Under the pieces are notes generated by a model. It was not told where the DNA came from, did no database searches, and was given only the letters and a program-made list of their open reading frames with translations. The position numbers were made by a program, and so were the translations under genes. A DNA stretch of 64,000 nt from Cichorium intybus (Eukaryota > Streptophyta > Magnoliopsida > Asterales > Asteraceae), in NCBI GenBank assembly GCA_023525715.1, contig CM042010.1, forward strand, positions 80,663,894 through 80,727,893. The letters run 5' to 3'. Position 1 is the stretch's first letter, and every line of letters starts with the position of its first letter. This document shows positions 1-14,390 of the stretch, piece by piece.

Positions 1-683
1 AACCCATCAGAACCCTTCATAATGGTTCATAACTCAGCACAACCCTTTCTGTGGTCCATAACCCGTGATAACCCTTCAAAATTGACCATAACCCATCACA
101 ACCCTTCATAATGATGCATAACCCATCACAACCTTTCATAATTAACCAAAACCCATCACAACTCTTCATAATGGTCCGTAACCTATCCCAGCCCTTCATA
201 ATGGTCCACTACCCTTAACAACCCTTCATAATGGTCCAGAACCCATACAAACCTTCATAATGGTCCATAACCCATCACAACACTTCATAATTGACCATAA
301 CCCATTACAACCCTTTGTAATGGTCCATAACCCATCATAACCCTTCATAATTAACCATAACGCATCACAATCCTTCATAATGGTCCATAACCCACCACAA
401 CCCTTTCTATGGTCCATAACCATTAGAACAATTAATAATAGTCTATAACCCATACAACCCTTCATATGGTCCACAACCCAGCACAACCCTTTCTATGAGG
501 CATAACCCATCACAACCCTTCTTAATTAACCTTAACCCATCACAACCCTTCAAAATGGTCCATAACCCCGCAGAACAGTTTCTATGGTCGATAACCTAAC
601 ATAACCCTTCATAATTGACCATAACCCATCACAACCCTTTAAAATGGTCCATAACCCATACAACCCTTCATAATGGTCCATAA
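1..683. repeat. 30-bp satellite array, segment 1
   Basis: Tandem copies of a roughly 30-bp unit fill the left edge. A unit reads CATAACCCAT, CACAACCCTT, CATAATGGTC, with common variants ending CATAATTGAC or TTTCTATGGTC. On the minus strand the unit length is a multiple of three, so long open frames repeating MKGCDGLWTI arise; I treat these as artefacts. The segment is cut at its right end by the insertion of Copia-1. It strongly resembles the blocks near 11825 and 24770 (same order of variant units), so it belongs to a larger duplicated block. Confidence 0.95.
679..683. repeat. Target-site duplication of Copia-1, left copy (CATAA)
   Basis: CATAA directly precedes the TGTTAG terminus of the left LTR and recurs directly after the right LTR at 9880-9884. 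A 5-bp duplication is normal for Ty1/copia integrase. The motif is common in the satellite, so the match alone is weak, but it fits the LTR ends exactly. Confidence 0.8.
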
Positions 684-1884
<1,201 letters not shown>

Positions 1885-1886
1885 AT

Positions 1887-1903
1887 TGGTATCAGAGCCA
1901 TAG
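1887..1903 (+). other. Primer-binding site (initiator tRNA-Met), Copia-1
   Basis: TGGTATCAGAGCCAT lies two bases after the LTR and is complementary to the 3' end of plant initiator tRNA-Met, the usual primer for plant Ty1/copia elements. The last bases read CATAG where Copia-2 and Copia-3 read CATGG, a single change. Confidence 0.9.
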
Positions 1904-3805
1904 CTATATTGCATGTTTAGATAATAAGTTTATTTGGATAAACTTGGTTTTTGGAAGCCATGAATGTTCATCTTCTTGAATGCAATGTTCATGCATGGCT
2001 TCTTTGGCAACATGCAAATATATAATCTATGATTTTATGTAACCAAATTATATTTATGTTTGCATGCATTTGGTTACATAATTGTTGCCTTAGAAAAACA
2101 AAGTGTTGATTTTCTTATGATTGTATGTGATAAAATGGTGCATAAACAAGCCAAGGACCATGTGTTGCATGTTTTGTGTTTAAATTCGATTTGGTTGTAA
2201 TCTATTCTTTTATTCAAATGGTTTGTAATAAAATCAGTTATTTCCTTCTTTTATTCATTTTGTAAGTATTAGAATAGTAGTATTTTATATCTTTCACAAA
2301 ATGTAACAAGAGAAAGAGCAAGAGCAAGAACCAAGAGAAGCAACACAAGGATTTTTTGGCATCAAATTTCCTGTTTTCCTGCTGTCCAATTTCGAACCAA
2401 ATAAGGAGGGTTTTAAAAATTCATATCTTGGTGTTTTGATGCTATACTTGTTAGTAACTTTAATATCTAGTATATACATTAAGTTTTGACAAGTATAAGC
2501 ATGAAAATGACCAAGAATGAAGTGAAGAAAGCAACAAAACCACAAGAAAACCCTCCTGCTGCCACTGTTCTGTCGCAACTTTTATGGAGGCCAAAATAAA
2601 TTCTAAAACTCATGCAATGGTGTCAAGAAATGGTGGTTCAAGTCTCATTTGATGTTATAAGAAGCTTGGCAAAATTGTAGCCAAATCGAAGACCATTTGG
2701 TTGAGTTTTTGTCACCTTTTTGTCCCTAGGTTTGGACTTGATATTTCATGTATGGCTCACATGAAATATCAAACTAGTTGGCTTGTGTTTATGCACCCAT
2801 GCATGCATGTGATGATTGAATGTTTTATGATTTTATGTTGTGGATGAAAATAAGATTTTGCATGCTAGACAACCTAGATAATTAAACATAATCATCAAGG
2901 AGTTTGTAATTTTCAAATTGACATATATAACATAAGATGTAATACAATTGGTTTTATTAAAATGGGTTTTGTTATAAAACCTATAAAGTCAAGTTTTGAG
3001 AATAAATGAAACAAATAAAATGGAGATTTTATGAATTCTTACAAACTCCAACCCTAAGTAATAATGGTAATTATTTAAGATTAAAATTGGTTCTCATGTA
3101 TGTGATCAAACTCAAACTTAATATTGGATATTAATTGTAATCTTGACCACAAACAAAGAATCAATAAAATGGAGATTTTATGATTAAGGAACCAATTAAC
3201 AAAATAAGATTTTAATGGTGCCATGTTCATTGGATGCATGCAATCTACATGATACCATATGTTTTCAAAATTATAATTGTAAAACATACAAATCCCTTTC
3301 GAATACAAATCCATGCCGTCCCTCTTAAAGACACTCATGTATCACTTGAATATCCTTGTGGGATAAAGGTTACCTAACCACTTGGAGACTTCTTGTGATA
3401 CAAGAGGTAGTTTTGCAATATTGATGGGATAAAGGACACCTAACCATCAATAGTTGTCAAAAACTACACGTCCGTTTAAGTGGGATGATTTGTTTGGAAA
3501 TCTTTTGTGATAAAGGTCACCTAAGCATTAGAAATCCAAGGCATAGATGGGATCAAACATGCCAAACTTATAAATGTTATAATCGGATCCCATACCTCTA
3601 GAAATTATATTTAGATATAATTGGTAAACCGTTACCTACCTTGTTGATTCGAATAGGCGGGATAAAGGATACCTAACCATTTATTCGTATTGCAACTTGG
3701 ATTCTAGACCTTAATCAATTAAAGTTTGTGAAACAAGAAAGGGTATTAATTATTAAGGACTTAATATCATAATTTACTAAATTGAACCTTGTTAAAATTT
3801 TGTAG
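1904..3805 (+). other. Long untranslated leader of Copia-1
   Basis: About 1.9 kb between primer site and gag contains no convincing sense gene. It is closely conserved in Copia-2 and Copia-3. Four copies of a motif of the form GGGATAAAGG-nn-ACCTAACCA occur at 3360-3380, 3426-3446, 3507-3527 (variant) and 3659-3679. The phrase AAATGGAGATTTTATGA occurs twice, near 3020 and 3170. The region probably holds RNA packaging or translation-control structure, by analogy with BARE leaders; that is inference. Confidence 0.75.
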
Positions 3806-6800
3806 ATGGCACCAAACACAACAAACCCGGCTCCTAACAAAACTTCACTGCGGTCTCTCCTTGAGGGAGAAAAACTTAACCACACCAACTTCTTAGATTG
3901 GTACCGTAGTGTGAGAATAGTTCTCAAACAAGAAAAGAAAGAATATATTCTCAATGAACCACTTCCTGAAGAGCCCCCTGCCATTCCTAAGCCCGCACAC
4001 GATGCATGGCTTAAAAAGATGGATGATTCCATTGATGCATCATGCCTCATGTTGGCAACCATGATTCCCGACCTTCAGAAGGACTTAGAGAATCATTCGG
4101 CCTATGACATGATTAATCAATTAAAGGAAATGTTCCAACAACTTGCAAGGACAGAAAGGTTCGAAACTGTTCGGGCTTTCCATGCTTGCAAGATGGAGGA
4201 TGGACAGACAGTTAGCTCTTATGTGCTCAAAATGAAGAGTCACATTGATCATTTGGCACGTCTTGGAGTTGTGATGCCCGAAGAGCTAGCAACGGATATG
4301 ATCCTTAACTCCTTGACAAAGTCTTTTGATCCCTTTGTCATGAACTATAACATGAATGGTTTGAACAAGACTATCCCAGAATTGCATGGGATGCTAATTA
4401 CCGCGGAAAAGAATCTGCCTAAGAAAACCACTCAAGTTCTTATGATCAAGGAAGGTGGTACAAAGAGGACTAGACCCGAACACCCCCACCAACTCTAAGG
4501 GCAAGGGGAAGGCAAAGGTTGTCAAAGGAAAGGGCAAGAATGTTGTCCAACCATCCCGTCTGCCCAAGAAGAAGGCAAAGGTTGCCAAAGAAGACACTTG
4601 CTTCGAATGTGGCAAAGTTGGGCATTGGAAGAGAAATTGCCCTACCTATCTTGCGGAGTTGAAGAAGAAGAAGAAGGCCGGTGAGGGCACTTCAGGTATC
4701 TATGTGATAGACCTAGAACTTTATAATTTATCTCCTAACACATGGGTATTTGATACTGGTTGTGGAACTCACATTTGTAATATGTTGCAGGGGTTCAAAA
4801 GGAGTAGGCGACTGAAAGCAAACGAGGTAGTACTCCGGGTTGGAAACAGTGTAAGGGTTGCGGTGGATTCAATTGGAAGTTTTGATTTATTACTACCTAG
4901 TGGCTTGTATTTGACATTGTTGAATGTTTATTATGTTCCTAGCTTGACTAGGAATATTATTTCGGTTGCTAAGTTGAGACAATGTGGTTTTAATCTTTGC
5001 TTTATAAATGATGACATTTGTGTTTCGAAAAACAATGTATTCTATTTCGAGGCTAGGCCTTTAAATGGAATTTATGAAGTAAATCTTGATGAAAAGACTA
5101 ACCATGGCTCTTTATACCACACTTTCACCAAGAGACCCAAATGTGATTTGAGTCAAATTTATCTATGGCATTGTCGCCTTGGACATATAAACAAGAAATG
5201 CATATCCCAACTTCAAAAGAGTGGACTTTTGAAGGCAAATGAGAATGACTCATTTGATATATGTGAATCTTGTTTACATGGCAAGATGAGTAAAGCTCCT
5301 TTCTCGGAAACCAATGAAAGGGCAAAGGACTTGTTAGGAATCATACATACGGATGTATGTGGTCCTTTCAAGCCAATGACTAGATATGGTGAAAGATATT
5401 TCATCACCTTCACTGATGACTTTAGTCGTTTTGGTTATGTTTATTTAATTAAACATAAACATGAGGCGTTTGAAATGTTTAAAATGTTTCAAAGTGAACT
5501 GGAAAATCAACTCAACAAAACAATTAAAGTTCTTCGTTCTGATAGAGGAGGTGAGTACTTAAGTACAAGCTTTATGGATCATCTTAAGACTTGTGGAATT
5601 GTTTCACAACTTACTCCACCTGGAACACCACAACATAATGGTGTATCTGAAAGCGGAACCGAACACTATTGGATATAGTTCGATCCATGATGAGTAGGAG
5701 TACTCTACCTTTATCATTTTGGGGTTATGCTTTACAAACAGCCGCTCGTCTCCTAAACATGGCACCTACTAAGAAGGTAGATAAAACACCTTATGAGATA
5801 TGGCATGGAAAGGTTCCATCTTTATCCTATCTCAAGGTATGGGGTTGTGAAGCTTATGTTAGACAAGAAACTTCAAACAATCTAGAACCCCGTTCAACTA
5901 AGTGTATCTTTGTAGGGTATCCAAAAGATTGTCTTGGATACTACTTCTACAATCCCACAGAGAATAAGATATTTATTTCTCGAAAAGCTGAATTCCTAGA
6001 AAACAAGTTTTTGACGGAAGAGGCTAGTGGGAGGTTTGTGGAACTTGAGGAACTTCAGGAACCACAGCCTGATACACAAGAAATTGAATCTAGCATTCAA
6101 CAAGAAATTGTTGAACCTGAACAAACAGTTGATCAGGGACAAATTGTAACACAAGATGTTCGCAGATCTGGTAGGGTTCGATTTGAACCTGAAAGGTATG
6201 GTTACCTAATGATGGAAGAGGAATGTTATACGATAGATTCTGATGAACCTGTCAACTACCAGAGTGCAATGTCAGATCCTGAATCTGATAAATGGCTTGA
6301 AGCCATGAACACTGAGATGCAATCCATGCATGATAACCAAGTGTGGGACTCGGTTAATCTTCCCACCAATTGTAAGACTGTTGGGAACAAATGGGTTTTC
6401 AAGAAGAAAACCGACATGGATGGAAATGTTCACATTTTTAAGGCAAGACTTGTCGCTAAAGGATACTCACAAACTCATGGTATTGACTGTGATGAGACCT
6501 TTTCACCAGTGGCAATGATCAAGTCAATTAGGATACTTTTTGCCATAGCCGCATACTATGATTATGGGATATGGTAAATGGATGTCAAGACCGCTTTCCT
6601 TAATGGACATCTATTGGAAGATGTCTATATGGATCAACCTAAAGGTTTTGTCGATCCCAAGCATCCAAGCAAAGTGTGCAAGCTTAAAAGATCAATCTAT
6701 GGATTGAAGCAAGCGTCTCGAACATGGAACATCTGCTTTGATGAAAAGATTACAAATTTTGGATTCATAAAAAATGAGGATGACTCCTGTGTTTACAAGA

Positions 6801-7983
6801 AAGCTAGTGGGAGCATAGTCATATTCCTAGTATTGTATGTAGATGACATACTTCTATTTGGAAATGACATCCCAACCTTAAAAGGTGTCAAAATGTTCCT
6901 TGAGAACTGTTTCTCAATGAAGGACTTAGGAGAAGCTGCTTATGTATTAGGCATAAAGATCTATAGAGATAGATCTAAGAGACTTATTGGTCTAAGCCAA
7001 AGTACATATATTGATAAAATCTTGAAAAGGTTCAAGATGCAAGACTCCAAAAGAGGATTCTTGCCAATACCGCATGGCACCATCCTAAGTAAGTCTCAGT
7101 GCCCAAGCACTAGGACTGAACTTGAAAGGATGAAACATGTCCTATATGCTTCGGCAATTGGGTCCATCATGTATGCCATGTTATGCACTAGACCCGACGT
7201 CTCATGTGCCTTAAGCATGACTAGTAGGTATCAACAGAACCCAGGTGAAGCCCATTGGACTGCTGTAAAGAACATTCTTAAGTACTTGAGAAGAACTAAA
7301 GACATGTTCTTAGTATACGGTGGTTTGGAAGAAAGCTTAAAAGTAAAGGGTTACACTGACGCAAGCTTCCAAACAGATAGGGACGATTCGAGATCTCAAT
7401 CTGGGTATGTCTTTATTTTAAATGGAGGAGCCGTGTCTTGGAAGAGTTCCAAACAAGAAGTGATTGCTCAATCCACTACAGAATCAGAATATGTTGCTGC
7501 TTCGGAAGCTGCTCAAGAAGCTGTCTGGATGAGAAAGTTCATTGAAGATCTAGGGGTTGTCCCTTCCATTCGGGACCCTATAGAAATCTTCTATGACAAT
7601 CTAGGTGCTATAGCTCAAGCAAAGGAACCACTACAGAATCAGAATATGTTGCTGCTTCGGAAGCTGCTCAAGAAGCTGTCTGGATGAGAAAGTTCATTGA
7701 AGATCTAGGGGTTGTCCCTTCCATTCGGGACCCTATAGAAATCTTCTGTGACAATCTAGGTGCTATAGCTCAAGCAAAGGAACCTAGATCGCATCAAAAG
7801 ACCAAACACATTCACCGAAGGTATAACTACATACGACATGAAGTTAAGAATGGTGAAATAAGTATTCACAAGGTTTATACAGATCAGAATTTGGCAGACC
7901 CATTCACGAAGCCTTTACCCCAAGCTAAGCATGAAAGTCACGCTAAGGGTATAGGACTTCATTTTTCTAATGAATGGATTTGA
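3806..7983 (+). pseudogene. Copia-1 gag-pol polyprotein, broken
   Basis: This encodes the structural and enzymatic polyprotein of the element: gag with a CCHC knuckle (CFECGKVGHWKRNC, near 4600), aspartic protease (DTGCGTH), integrase, reverse transcriptase (YVDD) and RNase H. The intact paralogue is Copia-3 (49833-53852). Four lesions break it: an extra C in a C run at 4483-4487 shifts frame after gag; one G is missing near 5653, immediately after the integrase catalytic Glu codon; CAA has become TAA at 6575-6577 just before the RT motif MDVKTAF; and a 155-bp tandem duplication at 7473-7782 shifts frame in RNase H. The start ATG follows the leader directly and matches the other copies. The element cannot make its own full polyprotein. 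Confidence 0.95.
7473..7782 (+). repeat. 155-bp tandem duplication in the RNase H region of Copia-1
   Basis: The stretch 7473-7627 is repeated at 7628-7782, starting at CCACTACAG and ending at CAAAGGAA. Copia-3 has a single copy. 155 is not a multiple of three, so the frame breaks. The two copies differ at only one base that I noticed (CTATGAC versus CTGTGAC), so the event is recent. Confidence 0.93.
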
Positions 7984-8754
7984 TTTGTGTTTAGTGTTTT
8001 ATGAATATGAAAACTACGTAAACAACAATAATTATGTGATATATGTGACGTGATGTTTCATTCATAATTTTGTGTTTTAATATTAGCATGTTTAATCCTT
8101 GAATAATTTAATTATTCTAAATGTCCATAGTCGATCATAGTTGTGGGAGCAATTATGAAGTAAGACTAATATGAATTGGATTGGTTGACTTTTATGGGTA
8201 AAAGTAGCAAAAGGTTGCAACCAAATTCATAGGTACTTGTCAGTGAACAAGTATTGGACTTGACCCGTTTCAAGATCACTCCATGGATCATTGTCATAAG
8301 TGATTCTTGAATAAAGGTATTATCATTGTATCCTTAGACCTGAGATGCATATTTGGGACTCAAATATACGGAGTGCTATGCTTTGATGTGGTTCACCGTT
8401 GTTCTTGAAATATATGCAACCATACAGACCATACTCAAGTATAGTACTAACTATATGAGGGGCATATGTAGTCAAGACGGGATTTGTTCCTCTTATGTGT
8501 TGAGAGTTAGACATCTAAGGCGCCTGATTAAAAGTTGAATTTAAAATGAGAATGATTAAGATCCATGTCTCATGTTCAACATGATGTCTGTGACAAAGGG
8601 ATAATTGATAGATAACCTTGTACATCAATTAGAGCCTCGTGCTTATGAAGAATTGGATGTTGTTGAATGGCATTATATCATGTGTTATTGGGTGCAGTGA
8701 AATGTTGCTAGACGTTTACCACTGTCGATATCATTCTATGATGCAACCTTGTGC
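7984..8754 (+). other. 3' untranslated region of Copia-1
   Basis: About 770 bp between the polyprotein stop and the polypurine tract. It is conserved in Copia-3 (53853-54624) and, inverted, in Copia-4 (37721-38490). I see no supported gene in it. Short open frames on both strands near 8323-8538 recur in the copies but have no recognisable domain. Confidence 0.8.
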
Positions 8755-8764
8755 AAGTGGGAGA
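8755..8764 (+). other. Polypurine tract of Copia-1
   Basis: AAGTGGGAGA sits immediately upstream of the 3' LTR. It is the plus-strand priming site typical of plant Ty1/copia elements and is identical in Copia-3 and in inverted Copia-4. Confidence 0.88.
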
Positions 8765-8765
8765 T

Positions 8766-9150
8766 TGTTAGTTCTATATGCCCAAGGATGATCATAAAAT
8801 GATATTACTAATAATACATGATCCTATAGGGTCACACCAACAAGTTTGACACCAATTAATCATTTGGAATGTTAAATTTGATTTAACATCAAATGATACT
8901 AAACTTGCAATTTAATTTTGTAAGTTATTATTATTTGAGGTAAATAATAATAACAACAAAATTAATGGTTGATTTATATAATTCATATGTGATGAATTAA
9001 TCATGTATAACAATTAAATTGTTTGAATTGTTAAATGATTTAATTGAATTATATGTAAACCTTTTATTTAATTTAAATGGTAAATTAAATAAAATGTAAT
9101 ATGCATATTGTAAATATATATTTACATTATATATAATGCATATTTAAAAA

Positions 9151-9219
<69 letters not shown>

Positions 9220-9879
9220 GATGGTTTAAAGTTTATTCCATTAAACAAAATTGTGAGGATTTATTATTTATAAACTTAATAATGTGAGTTTTATAAATAA
9301 TAAAGCTTGGAATCTATTTTGTCTTTCTCCAAGCACATGGCCGGCCATATGCTCCCTAGCATGGCTTTGAAGATGATTAAAGTAAAGGAGAATCTTGTGG
9401 TTATCAAGGTTGACCATGGGAACCACCAATTCTTCTCCAATTTAAAAGAAAGTTCTATTTTCTTTTTGGTTGCTCTTGCTTCTACTTGGCCGGCCATATT
9501 GAGGGCCATTACCTTCAACATACTTGTGAGAATATCAACCAAAGAACACCCCATATTGTTGCATGTAAAATCGTTTTCAAGCTTCAAGACCAAAGGTGTT
9601 CATTTTGCAAGTTAACAAGACTAGCATCTAAGGTGTTTATACTTGTGGGTGGATCAACTATAGAGGGATTCTTTCTTGATTCCTAGCCATCATAAACTCG
9701 TTCATATCAAGCTCAAGAAGAAAGGTTATAATCTTGAACTTTAACTATGTTTGTTTTTCATTTTATCTTTACATGCATGTAGCATGATCCTCTTGAAAAT
9801 GGAATTCGTGTTCATCTTTTATGCTTCCGTTGCAACTTCAAGTTTTTGAAACCTATGAAATAAACATGGATTTCCAACA
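8766..9879 (+). repeat. 3' LTR of Copia-1
   Basis: The LTR starts TGTTAG, ends CCAACA and is about 1114 bp. It carries a shorter TA tract at 9156-9216. It is followed by CATAA, the duplicated target site, and then satellite. Confidence 0.94.
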
Positions 9880-12800
9880 CATAACCCTTCATAACCCATC
9901 ATAATTGACTATAACCCATCACACCCCTTTGTAATGGTCCATAACCCATCACAACCCTTCATAATTGATCATAACCCATCACAACCCTTCATAATGGTCC
10001 ATAACCCATCACAACCTTTTATAATGGTCCATAACCATCACAACCCTTCATAATTTACAATAACCCTTCACAACTTTTCATAATGGTCCATAACCAAGCA
10101 CAACCATTTCTATGGTCCATAACCAAGCACAACCCTTTCTATGGTCGATAACCCATCAGAACCCTTCATAATCAACCATAACCTATCACACCCCTTCAGA
10201 ATGGTCAATAACCCATCATAATCCTTCATAATGGTTCATAATCGTCCATAACCTATTACAACCTATTCTAGTGGTCGATAACCCATCACAATCCTTCATA
10301 ATTGACCATAACCCATCATAAACCTTCATAATGGTCCATAACCTAGCACAACCCTTTCTATGGTCCATAACCCATCACAACTCTTCTTAATAGACCTTAA
10401 ACCACCACAACCCTTTATAATGGTACATAATGCAGCACAACACTTTCTATGGTCGATAACCCAATACAACCCTTCATAATTGACCATAACACATCACAAC
10501 CCTTCATAATGGTCTATAACCCATACAACCCTTCATAATGGATTATAACCCATCATAAACCTTCATAATTGACCATAACCCATCGCAACCCTTTGTAATG
10601 GTCCATAACCTATCACAAACACCTCATAATTGATCATAACCTATCATAACCCTTCGTAATGGTCTATAAACCTTCATAATGGTCCATAACCCATCACAAC
10701 CTTAATAATGGTCCATAACCCATCACAACCCTTTATAATGGTCCATAACCCATCACAACACTTCATACTTGACCATAACCCATCACAACCCTTCATAATT
10801 CACCATAACCTATCACAACCCTTCACAATGGTCAATAACCCGTCATAATCCTTCATAATGGTCCATAACCCTTCACAACTTTCATAATAGTCCATAACCA
10901 TACAACCCTTCATAATGGTCCATAACCCATCACAACCCTTTCTAATGGTCCATAACCCATCACAACCCTTCATAATTGACCACAACCCATCAGAAACCTT
11001 TATAATGGACCATAACCTAGCACTAGCATTTCTATGGTCCATTACCCATCACAACCCTTCCTAATTGACCTTAACCGATCACAACACTTGATGATGGTCC
11101 ATAACCCAGCACAACCGTTTTTATGATCCATAACCCATCACAACCCTTCATAATTGACCATAACCCATCACAACCCTTCATAATGGTCCATAACCCATAC
11201 AACCCTTCATAATAGTCTATAACCCATCAAAACCCTTTCTAATGGTACCCATCACGACCCTTCATAGTTGACCATAACCCATCACAACCCTTCATAACGG
11301 TCCATAACCCAACACAACCTTTTCTATGGTCCATAATCCACCACAACCCTTCATAATTGACCATAACCTGTCTCAACCCTTCATAATGATACATAACCCT
11401 GCACAACCCTTTCTATGGTCCATAACCCATCACAACCCTTCATAATTAACCATAACCCATCACAACCCTTCATAATGGTCCATAAACCATCGCAACCCTT
11501 CATAATGGTCCGTAACCCATAACAACCTTTCATAATGGTCCATAACCCATAACAACCTTTCATAATGGTCCATAACCCATACAAACCTTCATAATGGTCC
11601 ATAACCCATCACAAACCTTCATAATTGACCATACCCATCATAACCCTTCCATAACCCATCACAACCCTTCATAATTGTCCATAACCTATCACAACACTTA
11701 ATAATGGTCCATAACCCATCATAACCCTTCGTAATAGTCTAGCCCATCACAGCCTTCATAATGGTCCATAACCCATCAGAACCCTTTATAATGGTCCATA
11801 GCCCATCACAACCCTTCATAATTGAACGTAACCCATCAGAACCCTTCATAATGGTTCATAACTCAGCACAACCCTTTCTATGGTCCATAACCCATGATAA
11901 TCCTTCAAAACTGACCATAACCCATCACAACCCATCATAATGATCCATAACCCATCGCAACCTTTCATAATTATCCAAAACCCATCACAACTCTTCATAA
12001 TGGTCCGTAACCCATCCCACCCCTTCATAATGGTCCACTACCCATAACAACCCTTCATAATGGTCCATAACCCATACAAACCTTCATAATGGTCCATAAC
12101 CCATACAAACCTTCATAATGGTCCATAACCCATCATAACCCTTTGTAATGGCCCATAACCCATCATAACCCTTCATAATTGACCATAACCTATCACAACC
12201 CTTCATAATGGTCCATAACACATCATAACCTTTCATAATTAACCATAACGCATCATAATCCTTCATAATGGTCCATAACCCAGCACAACCCTTTCTATGG
12301 TCCATAACCCATTAGAACAATTAATAATAGTCCATAACCCATACAACCCTTCATATGGTCCATATCCCATCAGAACCCTTTCTAATGGTCCATAACCCAT
12401 CACAATCCTTCATAATAAACCATAACCCATCACAAACCTTCATAACGGTCCATAACCCAGCACAACCCTTTCTATGATCCATAACCCATCACAACCCTTC
12501 TTAATTGACCTTAACCCATCACAACCCTACATAATGGTCCATAACCCAGCAGAACAGTTTCTATGGTCGATAACCCAACATAACCCTTCATAATTGACCA
12601 TAACCCATCACAACCCTTCATAATGGTCCATAACCCATACAACCCTTCATAATGGTCCATAACCCTTCACAACCCATCATAATTGACCATAACCCATCAC
12701 AACCCTTTGTAATGGTCCATAACCCATCACAACCCTTTATAATTGATCATAACCTATCACAATCCTTCATAATGGTCCATAACCCATCACAACCCTTTAT

Positions 12801-14148
12801 AATGGTCCATAACCATCACAACCCTTCATAATTGACAATAACCCTTCACAACCTTTCATAATGGTCCATAACCAAGCACAACCCTTTCTATGGTCGATAA
12901 CCCATCAGAACCCTTCATAATCGACCATAACCTATCACAACACTTCAGAATGGTCAATAACCCATTATAATCCTTCATAATGGTCCATAACCGATCACAA
13001 CCTTCATAATAGTCCACAACCCATATAACCCTTCATAATCGTCCATAACCCATTACAACCTATTCTAGTGGTCGGTAACCCATCATAATCCTTCATAATT
13101 GACCATAACCCATCACAAACCTTCATAATGTTCCATAACCTAGCACAAACCTTTCTATGGCCCATAACCCATCACAACTCTTCTTAATAGACCTTAAACC
13201 ACCACAACCCTTCCTAATGGTCCATAACCCATACAACCCTTCATAATGGAGCATAACCCATCACAAACCTTCATAATTGACCATAACTCATCGCAACCCT
13301 TTGTAATGGTCCATAACCTATCACAACACTTCATAATTGATCATAACCTATCATAACCCTTCGTAATGGTCTATAAACCTTCATAATGGTCCATAACCCA
13401 TCACAACCTTAATAATGGTCCATAACCCATCACAACCCTTTATAATGGTTCATAACCCATCACAACACTTCATACTTGACCATAACCCATCACAACCCTT
13501 CATAATTGACCATAACCTATCATAACCCTTCATAATGGTCAATAACCCATCATAATCCTTCATAATGGTCCATAACCCTTCACAACTTTCATAATAGTCC
13601 ATAACCATACAACCCTTCATAATGGTCCATAACCCATCACAACCCTTTCTAATGGTCCATAACCCATCACAACCCTTCATATTTGACCACAACCCATCAC
13701 AAACCTTTATAATGGTCCATAACGTAGCACTAGCATTTCTATGGTCCATAACCCATCACAACCCTTCTTAATTGACCTTAACCGATCCCAACACTTGATA
13801 ATGGTCCATAACCCAACACAACCGTTTTTGTGGTCCATAACCCATCACAACCCTTCATAATGACCATAACCCATCACAACCCTTCATAATGGTCCATAAC
13901 CCAACACAACCCTTTCTATGGTCCATAATCCACCACAACCCTTCATAATTGACCATAACCTATCTTAACCCTTCATAATGATACATAACCCAGCACAACC
14001 CTTTTTATGGTCCATAACCCAGCACAACCCTTCATAATTAACCATAACCCATCAGAACCCTTTATAATGGTCTTTAACCCATCGCAACCCTTCATAATTG
14101 TCTGTAACCCATAACAACCCTTCATAATGGTCCATAACCCATACAAAC
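9880..14148. repeat. 30-bp satellite array, segment 2
   Basis: About 4.3 kb of uninterrupted satellite. Variant units recur in the same order at long range; for example the phrase AGACCTTAAACCA recurs near 10397, 13191, 15736 and 25869, and a marker beginning AACTCAGCACAACCC recurs near 11860, 14977 and 24810. This points to higher-order blocks of about 2-3 kb. No other gene or element is visible here. Confidence 0.95.
14136..14148. repeat. Target-site duplication of LINE tail A, left copy
   Basis: AACCCATACAAAC precedes the LINE sequence and recurs at 14646-14658 after the poly(A). Thirteen bp is within the usual LINE range. The satellite itself contains similar phrases, so part of the match could be chance. 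Confidence 0.65.
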
Positions 14149-14390
14149 TTCATCTAAAACCCGTGTCTAAGACTAAGACCATTTGGTCCATCATTAGAAG
14201 ACTTGTGCTTGCTAGAGCAGTTTACCACATTTGGCAGGAAAGAAATTTTCGAATTTTCAAAAAAACTAAAAGATCGTATCATGCCGTGGTGAATAGTATT
14301 AAGGATGATATCCGCTGTAGACTGCTGAGTCTTTCTATGAAACCATGCACTAATGTTAATATGGCTAAAAGGATATGGACCATCCCTTAA
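14149..14390 (+). pseudogene. C-terminal remnant of LINE ORF2
   Basis: An open frame in LINE tail A matches the last part of ORF2 in LINE-1 and LINE-4 (conserved words IWSIIRRLV, AVYHIWQERN, DDIRCRLLSLSM) and ends at TAA 14388-14390. This lies downstream of the zinc-binding region of the reverse transcriptase ORF. There is no catalytic domain. It is useful because it keeps the C-terminal frame that LINE-1 has lost. Confidence 0.88.

Noticed and set aside
1..683. Minus-strand open frames repeating MKGCDGLWTI across all satellite segments
   Set aside because: They follow from a 30-bp, stop-free unit whose length is a multiple of three. They begin and end at unit variants, with no promoter or codon signal.
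2294..2578. Antisense open frame in the copia leader, partly repeated at 32453-32779 and 48309-48509
   Set aside because: Length and N-terminus differ between copies and the frame is broken in Copia-3, the intact element. Conservation is explained by recent common descent.
8323..8538. Small gene in the copia 3' UTR, open on both strands
   Set aside because: No start context or domain, and the frames differ between Copia-1, Copia-3 and Copia-4.
9880..14148. CRISPR-like array of 30-bp repeats
   Set aside because: Units are directly adjacent with no unique spacers, and the context is a plant genome.
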